Of a stretch of 64,000 nt of DNA, positions 23,523 to 31,639 are shown piece by piece. Every line of letters starts with the position of its first letter. Positions within the stretch are counted from its first letter, which is position 1. Origin of the DNA: UMGS1889 sp900556055 (lineage in GTDB: Bacteria > Bacillota > Clostridia > Oscillospirales > Ruminococcaceae); assembly GCA_902463265.1 (NCBI GenBank), contig CABQEV010000002.1:196509-260508 (forward strand), given 5' to 3'. A program made the translations under genes and the position numbers. The notes under the pieces were generated by a model, which saw only the letters and a program-made list of their open reading frames with translations, made no database searches and was not told the DNA's origin.

Positions 23523-23551
23523 TTGACATATCGGATAAAGTGTGATATACT
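23523..23551 (+). promoter_or_regulatory. Promoter of the 113-aa hypothetical gene
   Basis: TTGACA (23523-23528), 17 bp, TATACT (23546-23551). Confidence 0.82.
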
Positions 23552-23618
23552 AAATTGAGTGTTGATATTGTATGCGTGTAAAATTTATCGTAATATATTT
23601 ATTCTAGGAGGATAAAAA

Positions 23619-23960
23619 ATGATAGAGATCAAAGAAATGGGCGTGATGACGGACAAGGCGATCGCAGATGCAAAAAGCTATGAATACGGCATATCGGTGC
23701 CTGTACAGCTGAGTGACTGCAATGAAAAGCTCCGCAGTCTTGTTGAAAAAAAGCAGCTCGGCGGATCTGATGGGATGAGATATTCGCTTGATATTGAGAT
23801 CGTATTTGATAAGAAAAAGATAAAAACAACGTTTTTTGCAATAGATGATGAAAAATGTGACATTGAATCATGGAAGATCAGGCTTGAAGATGCTGAGCTG
23901 GATATGCTGAGAGATAAAGTCATTTTTCCGTTTATAAAAGGCTGTGTTTCAGACGGCTGA
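23619..23960 (+). CDS. Hypothetical protein, 113 aa
   Basis: I do not recognise this protein. It has a consensus promoter, a good SD (AGGAGG, 8 nt from ATG) and a terminator, so it is likely a real single-gene unit. The sequence is soluble and mixed alpha/beta, with a strand-rich middle (MRYSLDIEIVFDKKKIKTTFFAIDD) and an acidic C-terminal helix. No signal peptide or metal motif is seen. Confidence 0.7.
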   Translation: MIEIKEMGVMTDKAIADAKSYEYGISVPVQLSDCNEKLRSLVEKKQLGGSDGMRYSLDIEIVFDKKKIKTTFFAIDDEKCDIESWKIRLEDAELDMLRDKVIFPFIKGCVSDG

Positions 23961-23970
23961 TATACATAGG

Positions 23971-24015
23971 AAAACGGGCAGGTGTGAAAATAATTCGCAC
24001 CTGCCCGTTTTTATT
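23971..24015. terminator. Bidirectional terminator
   Basis: AAACGGGCAGGTG pairs with CACCTGCCCGTTT around an AT-rich loop; serves both the hypothetical gene and the ABC exporter operon. Confidence 0.87.
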
Positions 24016-24030
24016 CTGACCGCATGAGGA

Positions 24031-24639
24031 TCAATTCATATCCAGCAGTCCTTTCAATGCTGCGGCACAGCCTTCAACGCCGATTATTCCGCTGTCGAGA
24101 ACGATGTTGTACCGAGTGAGATCGTTCCATTGTTCACCTGTATTGCACTGATAATAATGTGCCCGCTTATTGTCGAATTTTTTGCGTGTTGCTTCTGCTT
24201 TTTCGGACGGGATACCGTATTTTTCTGTGATACGGCTGTTTTTCAGGGAATTGTCCGAGCAGCGTATGAAAACCTTAACTACATTTTGGAAGCCTTTCAG
24301 CGCTTCCGATGCGCAGTGACCTACAAATATTGCGCTGCCTTTTGCTGCGAAATTCCGTATTGCTTCCTGTTCTGCGACGAATACTGCGCCCTCGGATGAA
24401 AGCATAGTGCTGTCACCCGAACGTGCTTTTCCCATGAGATACATTGTGTAAAGGAAGCTGTTTGTTGTTGATTCCTCCTGATCCTGTATCTCGCTGATGC
24501 TTTTACCAAGCTTTTCGGATGCTGCTTTGATTATCTCCATGCCGTAGCAGGGGATGCCTGTTTGCTCGGAAAGCAGCTTTGCGGTCTCAGTGCCGCCGCT
24601 GCCGTATTCACGTTCTATGGTGATATATCTCACTTTCAT
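24031..24639 (-). CDS. Cytidylate-kinase-like protein
   Basis: 202-aa P-loop protein of the cytidylate kinase-like family, common in Firmicutes and often of unsettled role. The N-terminus reads TIEREYGSGGTETAKLL, a loop that lacks the usual lysine of Walker A, and the C-terminal half has RKKFDNKRAHYY and DLTRYNIVLDSG, standard for this family. It is probably a nucleotide- or small-molecule kinase rather than the housekeeping Cmk. It overlaps the ABC transporter stop by 4 bp (ATGA), so it is co-translated with the exporter. Confidence 0.8.
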   Translation of the reverse strand: MKVRYITIEREYGSGGTETAKLLSEQTGIPCYGMEIIKAASEKLGKSISEIQDQEESTTNSFLYTMYLMGKARSGDSTMLSSEGAVFVAEQEAIRNFAAKGSAIFVGHCASEALKGFQNVVKVFIRCSDNSLKNSRITEKYGIPSEKAEATRKKFDNKRAHYYQCNTGEQWNDLTRYNIVLDSGIIGVEGCAAALKGLLDMN

Positions 24640-26912
24640 GCTGATTTTCCTCCTTCATCAAACTGGCTGTTATAAAGCTCGGCATAGAAGCCGCCCTTGT
24701 TCAGAAGCTCCTCATGTGTGCCGCTTTCGATGATGTCGCCGTCCTTCAGCACAAGTATAAGATCGGAGTTCTTGATGGTCGAAAGTCTGTGGGCGATAAC
24801 GAAGGAAGTGCGGTTTTCCATCAGCTTATCCATAGCCGACTGGATCTGCTGCTCAGTTCGTGTATCTACTGATGATGTTGCCTCATCGAGTATCAGCATA
24901 GGCTTATCTGCGATCATTGCACGGGCTATGGTAAGCTGCTGCTTCTGTCCCTGTGACAGATTGACCTGATCGTTCAGTACGGTGTCATATCCATGGGGGA
25001 GGGTGCGTATAAAGTGATCAAGACCGACTGCCCTGCACGCTTCCTGCATTTTCTGATCCGAAACGCCTTCTGTGCAGTAGACAAGATTTTCGCGGACAGT
25101 TCCTTCAAACAGCCATGTATCCTGAAGAACCATGCAGAACTGCGAATGAACAGTTTCACGCTTCATTTTGCTTGTGGGTATGCCGTCAATGCGGATCTCG
25201 CCGCTCTTCAGCTCATGGAAACGCATGAGCAGGTTTACCATTGTAGTTTTGCCCGCACCGGTAGGACCGACGATAGCAATTTTCTGTCCGGGCTTTGCGG
25301 AAGCGGAGAAATCATGGATAACGATCTTATCTGAATCCTCATATCCGAATTTTACGTGATCGAACTCAACATTTCCCGATATCTTTCCGATATCACTGAG
25401 CTTGCCGTCCTCATTTTCCATTTCTTCAGCTTCAAGAAATTCAAAAACACGTTCTCCCGCAGCTGCCGCAGACTGAAGCGACTGTACTGACTGAGCGATC
25501 TGAGAAAGCGGCTGTGTGAAATAGCGTACATACATCATGAATGCAACGATAACGCCGAATCCAATCTTGCCGTTCAGTGCCAGTGCGCCGCCGACAACGC
25601 AGACAGCAACATATCCGAGGTTTCCGATGAAGTTCATTATAGGCATCATAAGACCCGAAAGGCACTGCGCCTTGAAGCCGCTGTCGCAGAGCTTTGTGTT
25701 CATCTCGTCAAAGGTTTTCTGAGCCGCATCTTCGCCGTTATATGCTTTTACAACGGTGTGTCCCGCATATATTTCCTCGATATGTCCGTTGATCTCGCCC
25801 AGGTGACGCTGCTGGCGTGTGAAATATTTCTGGCTTCGGCTCATGATAGCTGTCATTACCGCAAATCCGATAAGGCTGGCAGCAACGGCAGTCAAAGTCA
25901 TCCAGCCGTTTGTTATAAGCATCATAAAGAGGCTTCCGACGAAAAGGATAACGGCAGTCAGGAGATTTCCTATGCTCTGGTTGAGCGACTGACCTATCAT
26001 ATCAACATCGTTTGTAACACGGGAAAGAACATCTCCTGTTGTTGTGCGGTTATAGAACCACATAGGCAGCCTGTTGATCTTATGCGAGATATCCGAACGC
26101 ATCTGCTTGGAAATGCGCTGGGTTATAGTCGCCATGATCCAGCTCTGAGCAGCAGAGAGTATATAGCTGAGCGCATAGAATGCAACAAGTGTAAGGGCAA
26201 TGACAAGTATCCTGTCCGTATCGACAGACGGTTTGATTATATTGTAAACAGATGCCGGGAGTGAATCTATCGCACTCAATGCGGCATTTGTGTCATCAGT
26301 ATCAATGACTGTAAAAATATTCATCATTTCAAGCTGATCTTCTGCGGATATGGTATTTCCTTCAACTGTGATATCCGTGTAAAGTGCATTTCTGACAGAT
26401 TCGGGAAGACTGCTGACAGCATTCATCATGGCTTCACTGTCGTTGTTGTCGGCATCACTGAGGGCTGACATTGTCTGCATCTGATCATCAACGGAGATCT
26501 CAGAGCCGTTCACGGTAATTGCCTGCGGTGCATCGCTTCCCATATTTGCTGCGATATCACTTACAACAGTCTGCATATTTACGGAGATGTTTTCGGAAAC
26601 AGATCCCATTATCTCCGTAAGCATTTCTGTATCGGGGGCAAGTCCCGAGGTGATGGTATCAGTCATATCGGAAAGCTTGTCAGGGCCTGCGAGTGACAGA
26701 ACTGTTCCTGCCGCTGCGCATATCAGAGCGATGACAAGTACGGCTATATATTTGCGGCAGTAGTGAAGGATCTTTTTCCATGTTCCGATAAGGTCCTTCG
26801 GCTTTTCACCGCCGCCTCTCGGACCACCGGGACCGTGCGGACCTCCCGGACCTCCGGGACCGCGTCTCATATTCTGCTTGTTCTGACCAAGTTCATATTC
26901 ATTTCGTTCCAT
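24636..26912 (-). CDS. ABC exporter subunit with fused permease and ATPase (catalytic half)
   Basis: 758-aa half transporter. After a Gly/Pro-rich N-terminal tail (residues 15-36) and the first membrane helix, an unusual insertion of about 150 residues (about 78-225, extracellular by prediction) precedes helix 2. The ATPase has Walker A GPTGAGKTT, signature LSQGQKQQL, and Walker B LILDEATSSVD with the catalytic glutamate. Pairs with the next gene as a BmrCD/LmrCD-type heterodimer that exports drugs or lipids. The LSQGQ signature matches the active partner of such pairs. Confidence 0.88.
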   Translation of the reverse strand: MERNEYELGQNKQNMRRGPGGPGGPHGPGGPRGGGEKPKDLIGTWKKILHYCRKYIAVLVIALICAAAGTVLSLAGPDKLSDMTDTITSGLAPDTEMLTEIMGSVSENISVNMQTVVSDIAANMGSDAPQAITVNGSEISVDDQMQTMSALSDADNNDSEAMMNAVSSLPESVRNALYTDITVEGNTISAEDQLEMMNIFTVIDTDDTNAALSAIDSLPASVYNIIKPSVDTDRILVIALTLVAFYALSYILSAAQSWIMATITQRISKQMRSDISHKINRLPMWFYNRTTTGDVLSRVTNDVDMIGQSLNQSIGNLLTAVILFVGSLFMMLITNGWMTLTAVAASLIGFAVMTAIMSRSQKYFTRQQRHLGEINGHIEEIYAGHTVVKAYNGEDAAQKTFDEMNTKLCDSGFKAQCLSGLMMPIMNFIGNLGYVAVCVVGGALALNGKIGFGVIVAFMMYVRYFTQPLSQIAQSVQSLQSAAAAGERVFEFLEAEEMENEDGKLSDIGKISGNVEFDHVKFGYEDSDKIVIHDFSASAKPGQKIAIVGPTGAGKTTMVNLLMRFHELKSGEIRIDGIPTSKMKRETVHSQFCMVLQDTWLFEGTVRENLVYCTEGVSDQKMQEACRAVGLDHFIRTLPHGYDTVLNDQVNLSQGQKQQLTIARAMIADKPMLILDEATSSVDTRTEQQIQSAMDKLMENRTSFVIAHRLSTIKNSDLILVLKDGDIIESGTHEELLNKGGFYAELYNSQFDEGGKSA

Positions 26913-28669
26913 TACGCCAGTTCCTCCTTTGAAAGCTGCGAAAGTGCTATCTGCTGATATACTTCGCAGTTTTTCATCAATTCATCATGACGTCCCATTC
27001 CGACGATCTTTCCTTCATCGAGAACGATTATCCTGTCTGCATCTCGGATAGTGCCTATACGCTGTGCCACGATTATTCTGGTCGCATCTCCGCATTCGCT
27101 GTCAAGGGCTTTTCTAAGGGTGCGGTCTGTTTTGTAGTCGAGTGCCGAGAAGGAATCATCGAAAATAAATATCTCAGGATCACGTGCTATTGCGCGGGCG
27201 ATTGAAATTCTCTGCTTCTGACCGCCTGAAAGGTTTGAACCGCCCTGTGCGACATATCCGTCATATCCGTCTGCAAGCTTATCGACAAATTCTGCTGCCT
27301 GAGCCGTTGAAACTGCCGATCTTACGGCATCGTCATCGGCGGGCTTTCTGCCGTTGTCGCCGTAAACTATGTTTGAGCGGACAGTTCCCGTAAACAGCGT
27401 AGCTTTCTGGGATATATAGCTTATTTTATTTCTGAGCGAACGCTGCGAATAATCACGGACATTTACTCCGTCAACAAGAACTTCTCCCTCTGTGACATCG
27501 TAAAAGCGGGGGATAAGGTTTATGACCGTACTTTTTCCGCAGCCTGTCGAACCTATGACAGCAACAGTCTCACCCTTTTTTGCTGAGAATGATATATTCT
27601 GAAGCACATATCCGTCAGCATCGGGATAGCGGAATGATACGTTCCTGAATTCGACTTCTCCGACATGGCCGCTTTTTCCTTCTGTTTCGCTGCCGTCGAT
27701 TATAGTCGGCTCTGTATCCAGCACCTCATTGATACGCTTTGCGGAAACAGACGCACGGGGGAGCATCATAAAGATCATAACGAGCATCATGAACGACATA
27801 ACGACCTGAACGGCATACTGCGAAAATACTACCATGTCAGAGAAAAGTGGGATCTTGTCGGGCATCATGGCTTCGTTGATAAGTATTGCTCCTATCCAGT
27901 AAACAGCGAGCGTCAGACCGTTCATGATAAGCTGTATGCTTGGCATCATAAACGCCATAGTGCGCTGTGCGGAGAGTTGGTTCTGCGTCAGTGCGTCATT
28001 TGCTTTATCAAATTTGTTTTCCTGATATGCTTCGGCATTGTAAGCACGTACAACGGAAAGTCCCGACAGATTTTCACGGGTGACACGGTTTATGTCATCT
28101 GTGAGCTTCTGCATTTTTTTGAATTTTGGCGTTGTTATCGCCATGCATATGCATACAATCGAAAGAAGTATAACGACTGCTGCAGCTGTTGTGATCGTCC
28201 ACTGCCACTGCTTTCCTGCTATCTTGCAGATAGCCCATACCGCCATGATAGGGGATTTGATTATCATCTGAAGTCCCATGACAATGAGCATCTGAACCTG
28301 TGTTACGTCGTTTGTTGAACGTGTGATAAGGCTGGCTGTCGAGAAGCGTCCGATCTCCTCCATGGAGAATGACTGCACCTTGCTGAAAAGCTTGCTGCGG
28401 ACAGCTCCCGAAAAATTTACAGCTATCTTAGCAGCGCAAACAGCGGTTGCAACAGACGCAAGAAGACTTCCGAGAGCGCAGAGCAGCATCATACCCCCTG
28501 ATGTCAGTATCTCTGACATTTTGCTGCCCTCAGTCTGCACCAGTCTTGTGATCTCGGACATATAGTCAGGCATGGTAAGTTCGAGCCATACCTGCAAAAC
28601 GATAAACACAATTGATACTGCTGCGAGGATCCATTCTTTTTTGGTAAAGTTTCGCATTAGTCTGAACAT
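26912..28669 (-). CDS. ABC exporter subunit (degenerate ATPase half)
   Basis: 585-aa half transporter with six membrane helices, Walker A GSTGCGKST, signature LSGGQKQRISIARA, and Walker B FIFDDSFSALD, in which the usual catalytic glutamate is aspartate. Such a degenerate site is the mark of the partner subunit in heterodimeric exporters of the BmrC/LmrC type. Start ATG 28669 has AAGGAG 10 nt upstream. Its stop overlaps the next start by 1 bp (TAATG). The MarR-type regulator upstream probably controls the pair in response to a drug or metabolite. Confidence 0.88.
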   Translation of the reverse strand: MFRLMRNFTKKEWILAAVSIVFIVLQVWLELTMPDYMSEITRLVQTEGSKMSEILTSGGMMLLCALGSLLASVATAVCAAKIAVNFSGAVRSKLFSKVQSFSMEEIGRFSTASLITRSTNDVTQVQMLIVMGLQMIIKSPIMAVWAICKIAGKQWQWTITTAAAVVILLSIVCICMAITTPKFKKMQKLTDDINRVTRENLSGLSVVRAYNAEAYQENKFDKANDALTQNQLSAQRTMAFMMPSIQLIMNGLTLAVYWIGAILINEAMMPDKIPLFSDMVVFSQYAVQVVMSFMMLVMIFMMLPRASVSAKRINEVLDTEPTIIDGSETEGKSGHVGEVEFRNVSFRYPDADGYVLQNISFSAKKGETVAVIGSTGCGKSTVINLIPRFYDVTEGEVLVDGVNVRDYSQRSLRNKISYISQKATLFTGTVRSNIVYGDNGRKPADDDAVRSAVSTAQAAEFVDKLADGYDGYVAQGGSNLSGGQKQRISIARAIARDPEIFIFDDSFSALDYKTDRTLRKALDSECGDATRIIVAQRIGTIRDADRIIVLDEGKIVGMGRHDELMKNCEVYQQIALSQLSKEELA

Positions 28670-28795
28670 TCTATATTGCTCCTTCACAATAAATTTTTGC
28701 CTGCCGCTTTATAAAAAGCAGGCAGATCTATAAAAGATAAAGCAGAAAAAGGAGCCCCCTGCCGTTTCGCTGAACGGCTTTATCCTGCATATGCT

Positions 28796-29242
28796 TTATT
28801 CTTTGTCAATGGTTTCTATGGTCGGTGCTTTTATTATAGAGCGGATCTCTTTTGAAACGGCGATGAATTCCATCAGCCGCTCCATGCCGATCCTGTCGAT
28901 CATCTTGGATATCTGGCTGTATATTTCATTATGAAGCCTTTCGGCATTTTTGATTCCAAGCTCGGAAAGCCTGACAACAGTGGTTCGGGCATCATTTGTT
29001 CCCGTTTCCTTGATTATCAGACCCTTGTTCTCCATTTTTTTCAGAAGAACAGCGACCCTTGCAGTGCTGACATTCATGACTTTGCTTATCTGACCCGCAG
29101 TTACGGTTTCGCCGGTTTCATAAAGATATCCAAGCACAGCTGCAATGCCTTTTGTGGTTTCACTTATCCTTTCAAAGAAATCGCCTGAATGGGAATCCCT
29201 GATATGTTCAAATACCATTTGGATCTGTTCCTGAGACGGCAT
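28796..29242 (-). CDS. MarR-family transcriptional regulator
   Basis: 148-aa winged-helix repressor. The core reads AVLGYLYETGETVTAGQISKVMNVSTARVAVLLKKMENKGLIIKETGTNDARTTVVRLSELG, the standard MarR DNA-binding domain with the D-x-R wing signature (NDARTTVV). It leads the exporter operon and very probably represses it; a perfect 13-bp palindrome overlaps the promoter. The ligand is unknown. Confidence 0.9.
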   Translation of the reverse strand: MPSQEQIQMVFEHIRDSHSGDFFERISETTKGIAAVLGYLYETGETVTAGQISKVMNVSTARVAVLLKKMENKGLIIKETGTNDARTTVVRLSELGIKNAERLHNEIYSQISKMIDRIGMERLMEFIAVSKEIRSIIKAPTIETIDKE

Positions 29243-29264
29243 TTTTCATCGTCCTTTCAATTTG

Positions 29265-29306
29265 CTAACCGGGTTAGATTATATCATATGGCTACGCTGT
29301 ATTCAA
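29265..29306 (-). promoter_or_regulatory. Promoter and probable MarR operator
   Basis: Minus strand TTGAAT (29306-29301), 17 bp, TATAAT (29283-29278). CTAACC-G-GGTTAG (29265-29277) is a perfect palindrome just downstream of the -10, over the expected transcription start, and is the likely autoregulatory site. Confidence 0.75.
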
Positions 29307-29660
29307 TGAATAAAATAATAACTGAATGTAAATTATAGAACTTTGGAATTCGGAATTTGATTAAGGACACACTGATTAAATCTTCCCAAACCGCTCAAAA
29401 ATTGGAGTGAAATATGGCGGAAAACTGATGCTTTCGGCATTGAATTTTGCTGTTTTGAACTTTATGTGTGAATTCTTGAGGTGAGTTGCTGTTTATTCAG
29501 CGATTCCCTTGTTTTTTTAGTGCGATGATGTTTCACACTGCTCAAAGCTATTCACAAAATCGACCCAAGGACATGACTGCCGATATTTTTGATCATCGGC
29601 TTATTTTTTTCTAAAAATAATAGAAGATTTAATATTGATGTGAATTTAATAAAAAAGCTC
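29307..29660. other. Intergenic region without a recognised gene
   Basis: About 350 bp without a supported coding frame. It contains GATTAA direct repeats near 29357 and 29373 and a hairpin at 29579-29600 (GCCGAT/ATCGGC) followed by a run of T, i.e. a terminator for + strand transcription with no gene before it. A small RNA or a decayed element end would both fit. Confidence 0.35.
29579..29610 (+). terminator. Orphan terminator hairpin
   Basis: Stem GCCGAT/ATCGGC with a 10-nt loop, followed by TTATTTTTTT. No upstream gene on this strand ends here. Confidence 0.5.
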
Positions 29661-29689
29661 TTGCAAAATCCGACATTATGTATTATAAT
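29661..29689 (+). promoter_or_regulatory. Promoter of the NifU-like/GGGtGRT operon
   Basis: TTGCAA (29661-29666), 17 bp, TATAAT (29684-29689). Confidence 0.8.
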
Positions 29690-29757
29690 ATATCTGTATG
29701 TTGCAATTGTTGAAGCCAGTTGTCCAACATAAAATCTGAAAGGAGTTTGTAACCAGT

Positions 29758-30450
29758 ATGATTTATTCACATGAAGTTGAAACTATGTGCCCCGTGAAGC
29801 AGGGCGTAGCTCACGGTGCAGCGCCTATCCCTGAGGAAGCTAAGTGGGTCAAGGCAAAGGAAATCAAGGATATTTCCGGATTTACACACGGTGTGGGCTG
29901 GTGCGCACCTCAGCAGGGTACCTGTAAGCTGTCCCTGAACGTTAAGGACGGCGTTATCCAGGAAGCTCTCGTTGAAACTATCGGATGTTCCGGTATGACA
30001 CATTCCGCAGCTATGGCTGCTGAGATCCTCCCCGGCAGAACTATTCTCGAGGCTCTTAACACTGACCTCGTTTGCGATGCTATCAATACAGCTATGAGAG
30101 AACTTTTCCTCCAGATCGTTTACGGACGTTCACAGAGTGCATTCTCTGAGGGCGGTCTTGTTGTAGGCGCAGGACTTGAAGACCTCGGTAAGGGCCTCCG
30201 TTCCCAGGTTGGTACTATGTACGGTACACTGGCTAAGGGCCCCCGTTACCTCGAAATGACTGACGGTTATGTTACAGGCATCGCTCTTAACGAGGATGAC
30301 GAGATCATCGGCTATCAGTTCATTAACTTTGGCAAGATGATGGACTTCATCAAGGGCGGCGATGATGCTAACACAGCATTTGAAAAGGCAAAGGGTCAGT
30401 ACGGCCGTGTTGCTGATGCTGTTAAGATCATTGACCCGAGAAAGCAGTAA
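29758..30450 (+). CDS. NifU/IscU-like iron-sulfur cluster scaffold protein
   Basis: 230-aa protein with IscU-like features: the cysteine segments GVGWCAPQQGTCKL and ETIGCSGMTHSAAMAAEIL, the latter matching the IscU motif where a cysteine binds the cluster, in a longer protein than IscU (about 130 aa). The C-terminal half is specific to this clostridial group. It is followed 22 bp later by the GGGtGRT gene; the two are often paired in clostridia from memory. Codon bias is strong, implying high expression. Start ATG has AAAGGAG upstream. Confidence 0.83.
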   Translation: MIYSHEVETMCPVKQGVAHGAAPIPEEAKWVKAKEIKDISGFTHGVGWCAPQQGTCKLSLNVKDGVIQEALVETIGCSGMTHSAAMAAEILPGRTILEALNTDLVCDAINTAMRELFLQIVYGRSQSAFSEGGLVVGAGLEDLGKGLRSQVGTMYGTLAKGPRYLEMTDGYVTGIALNEDDEIIGYQFINFGKMMDFIKGGDDANTAFEKAKGQYGRVADAVKIIDPRKQ

Positions 30451-30472
30451 TCTGATAAGGAGGTAAAAAACA

Positions 30473-31483
30473 ATGGCTTTATTTGAATCTTATGAAAGAA
30501 GAGAAAAGCAGATCCTTGCTGTTCTCAATCAGTACGGCATCAACTCCATTGAGGAGGCTGCTGAAGTAACAAAGGCAAAGGGCCTTGATATTTACAAGCT
30601 TGTTGAAAGCATTCAGCCTATCTGCTTTGAAAATGCTAAGTGGGCTTACACAGTAGGCTGCGCTATCGCTATCAAGAAGGGCTGCACAAGAGCTGCTGAC
30701 GCTGCTGCTGCAATCGGTGAAGGCCTTCAGGCTTTCTGTATCCCCGGTTCTGTTGCTGACCAGCGTAAGGTAGGTCTTGGCCACGGTAACCTCGGCAAGA
30801 TGCTGCTCGAGGAAGAGACAAAGTGCTTCTGCTTCCTGGCAGGTCATGAGTCTTTCGCTGCTGCTGAAGGCGCTATCGGTATCGCTGAGAAGGCTAACAA
30901 GGTTCGTAAGGAACCCCTCCGTGTTATCCTGAACGGTCTTGGTAAGGACGCTGCTCAGATCATCGCCCGTATCAACGGATTTACATATGTTGAAACAGAG
31001 ATGGACTATTACACAGGTGAAGTTAAGGAAGTATTCAGAAAGTGCTATTCCAAGGATGCAAACTCCCCCAGAGCTAAGGTTAATTGCTACGGCGCTAACG
31101 ATGTAACAGAGGGCGTTGCTATCATGTGGAAGGAAGGCGTTGATGTTTCCATCACAGGTAACTCCACCAATCCTACACGTTTCCAGCACCCTGTTGCAGG
31201 CACATACAAGAAGGAATGTGTTGATAAGGGCAAGAAGTACTTCTCCGTTGCATCCGGCGGCGGTACAGGACGTACACTCCACCCCGATAACATGGCTGCA
31301 GGCCCTGCTTCTTACGGTATGACTGATACAATGGGAAGAATGCACTCTGACGCTCAGTTCGCAGGTTCTTCTTCTGTTCCTGCTCATGTTGAGATGATGG
31401 GTCTTATCGGTATGGGCAACAACCCTATGGTTGGTGCTACAGTTGCTTGCGCTGTTGCGGTTGAAGAGGCTATGAAGGCGTAA
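30473..31483 (+). CDS. GGGtGRT-family protein
   Basis: 336-aa protein of unknown function named for the motif it carries, here SGGGTGRTLHPDNMAAG. Also seen: VGLGHGNLGKMLLEEE, TKCFCFLAGHESF and a central CYGANDVTEG. In anaerobic Firmicutes it accompanies an IscU-like scaffold, suggesting a role in iron-sulfur or redox metabolism. Very high codon bias indicates an abundant protein. The last 30 bp of the gene form attL of the integrated element, so the native C-terminus (VAVEEAMKA) may have been supplied or rebuilt by integration. Confidence 0.85.
   Translation: MALFESYERREKQILAVLNQYGINSIEEAAEVTKAKGLDIYKLVESIQPICFENAKWAYTVGCAIAIKKGCTRAADAAAAIGEGLQAFCIPGSVADQRKVGLGHGNLGKMLLEEETKCFCFLAGHESFAAAEGAIGIAEKANKVRKEPLRVILNGLGKDAAQIIARINGFTYVETEMDYYTGEVKEVFRKCYSKDANSPRAKVNCYGANDVTEGVAIMWKEGVDVSITGNSTNPTRFQHPVAGTYKKECVDKGKKYFSVASGGGTGRTLHPDNMAAGPASYGMTDTMGRMHSDAQFAGSSSVPAHVEMMGLIGMGNNPMVGATVACAVAVEEAMKA
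31453..31483 (+). repeat. Putative attL
   Basis: TGTTGCGGTTGAA then GAGGCTATGAAGGCGTAA, the 3' end of the GGGtGRT gene. The right copy at 41998 shares TGTTGCGGTTGAA and GCTATGAAGGC with one indel and two substitutions. Confidence 0.65.
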
Positions 31484-31546
31484 GATTACGCATTTCAGCC
31501 GTTTTTCGGCAGTTATATTGCCGAAAAGACAGCAATATTTTACCTT

Positions 31547-31590
31547 GTAATACACAAGTAGTACACAGGTAATACACACTCGTAATACAC
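31547..31590 (+). repeat. Four direct GTARTACAC repeats, probable integrase arm sites
   Basis: GTAATACAC at 31547, 31569 and 31582 and GTAGTACAC at 31558, spaced 11, 11 and 13 bp. One helical turn of spacing suggests binding of successive integrase N-terminal domains to the same DNA face. Two similar repeats occur near the other end (41943-41962). Confidence 0.6.
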
Positions 31591-31637
31591 AAATGCAAGT
31601 CTTGGCAGAGAGATTTTCTGCCTGACTTGCATTTTTT
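31591..31637 (+). terminator. Hairpin between attL and the integrase gene
   Basis: AAATGCAAGTC pairs with GACTTGCATTT and an inner GGCAGA/TCTGCC extends the stem; T6 follows on the + strand, so it may block read-through from the GGGtGRT gene into the element. Confidence 0.7.
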
Positions 31638-31639
31638 AT

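Noticed and set aside
30479..31579. A 366-codon minus-strand frame opposite the GGGtGRT gene
   Set aside because: Same effect of biased codons on the reverse strand; no start signals and no homology pattern.
31547..31590. Repeats at the element's left end as a CRISPR array
   Set aside because: Units are 9 bp with 2-4-bp spacers, far too short, and no cas genes are present. Integrase arm sites fit better. No CRISPR array was seen anywhere in the window.
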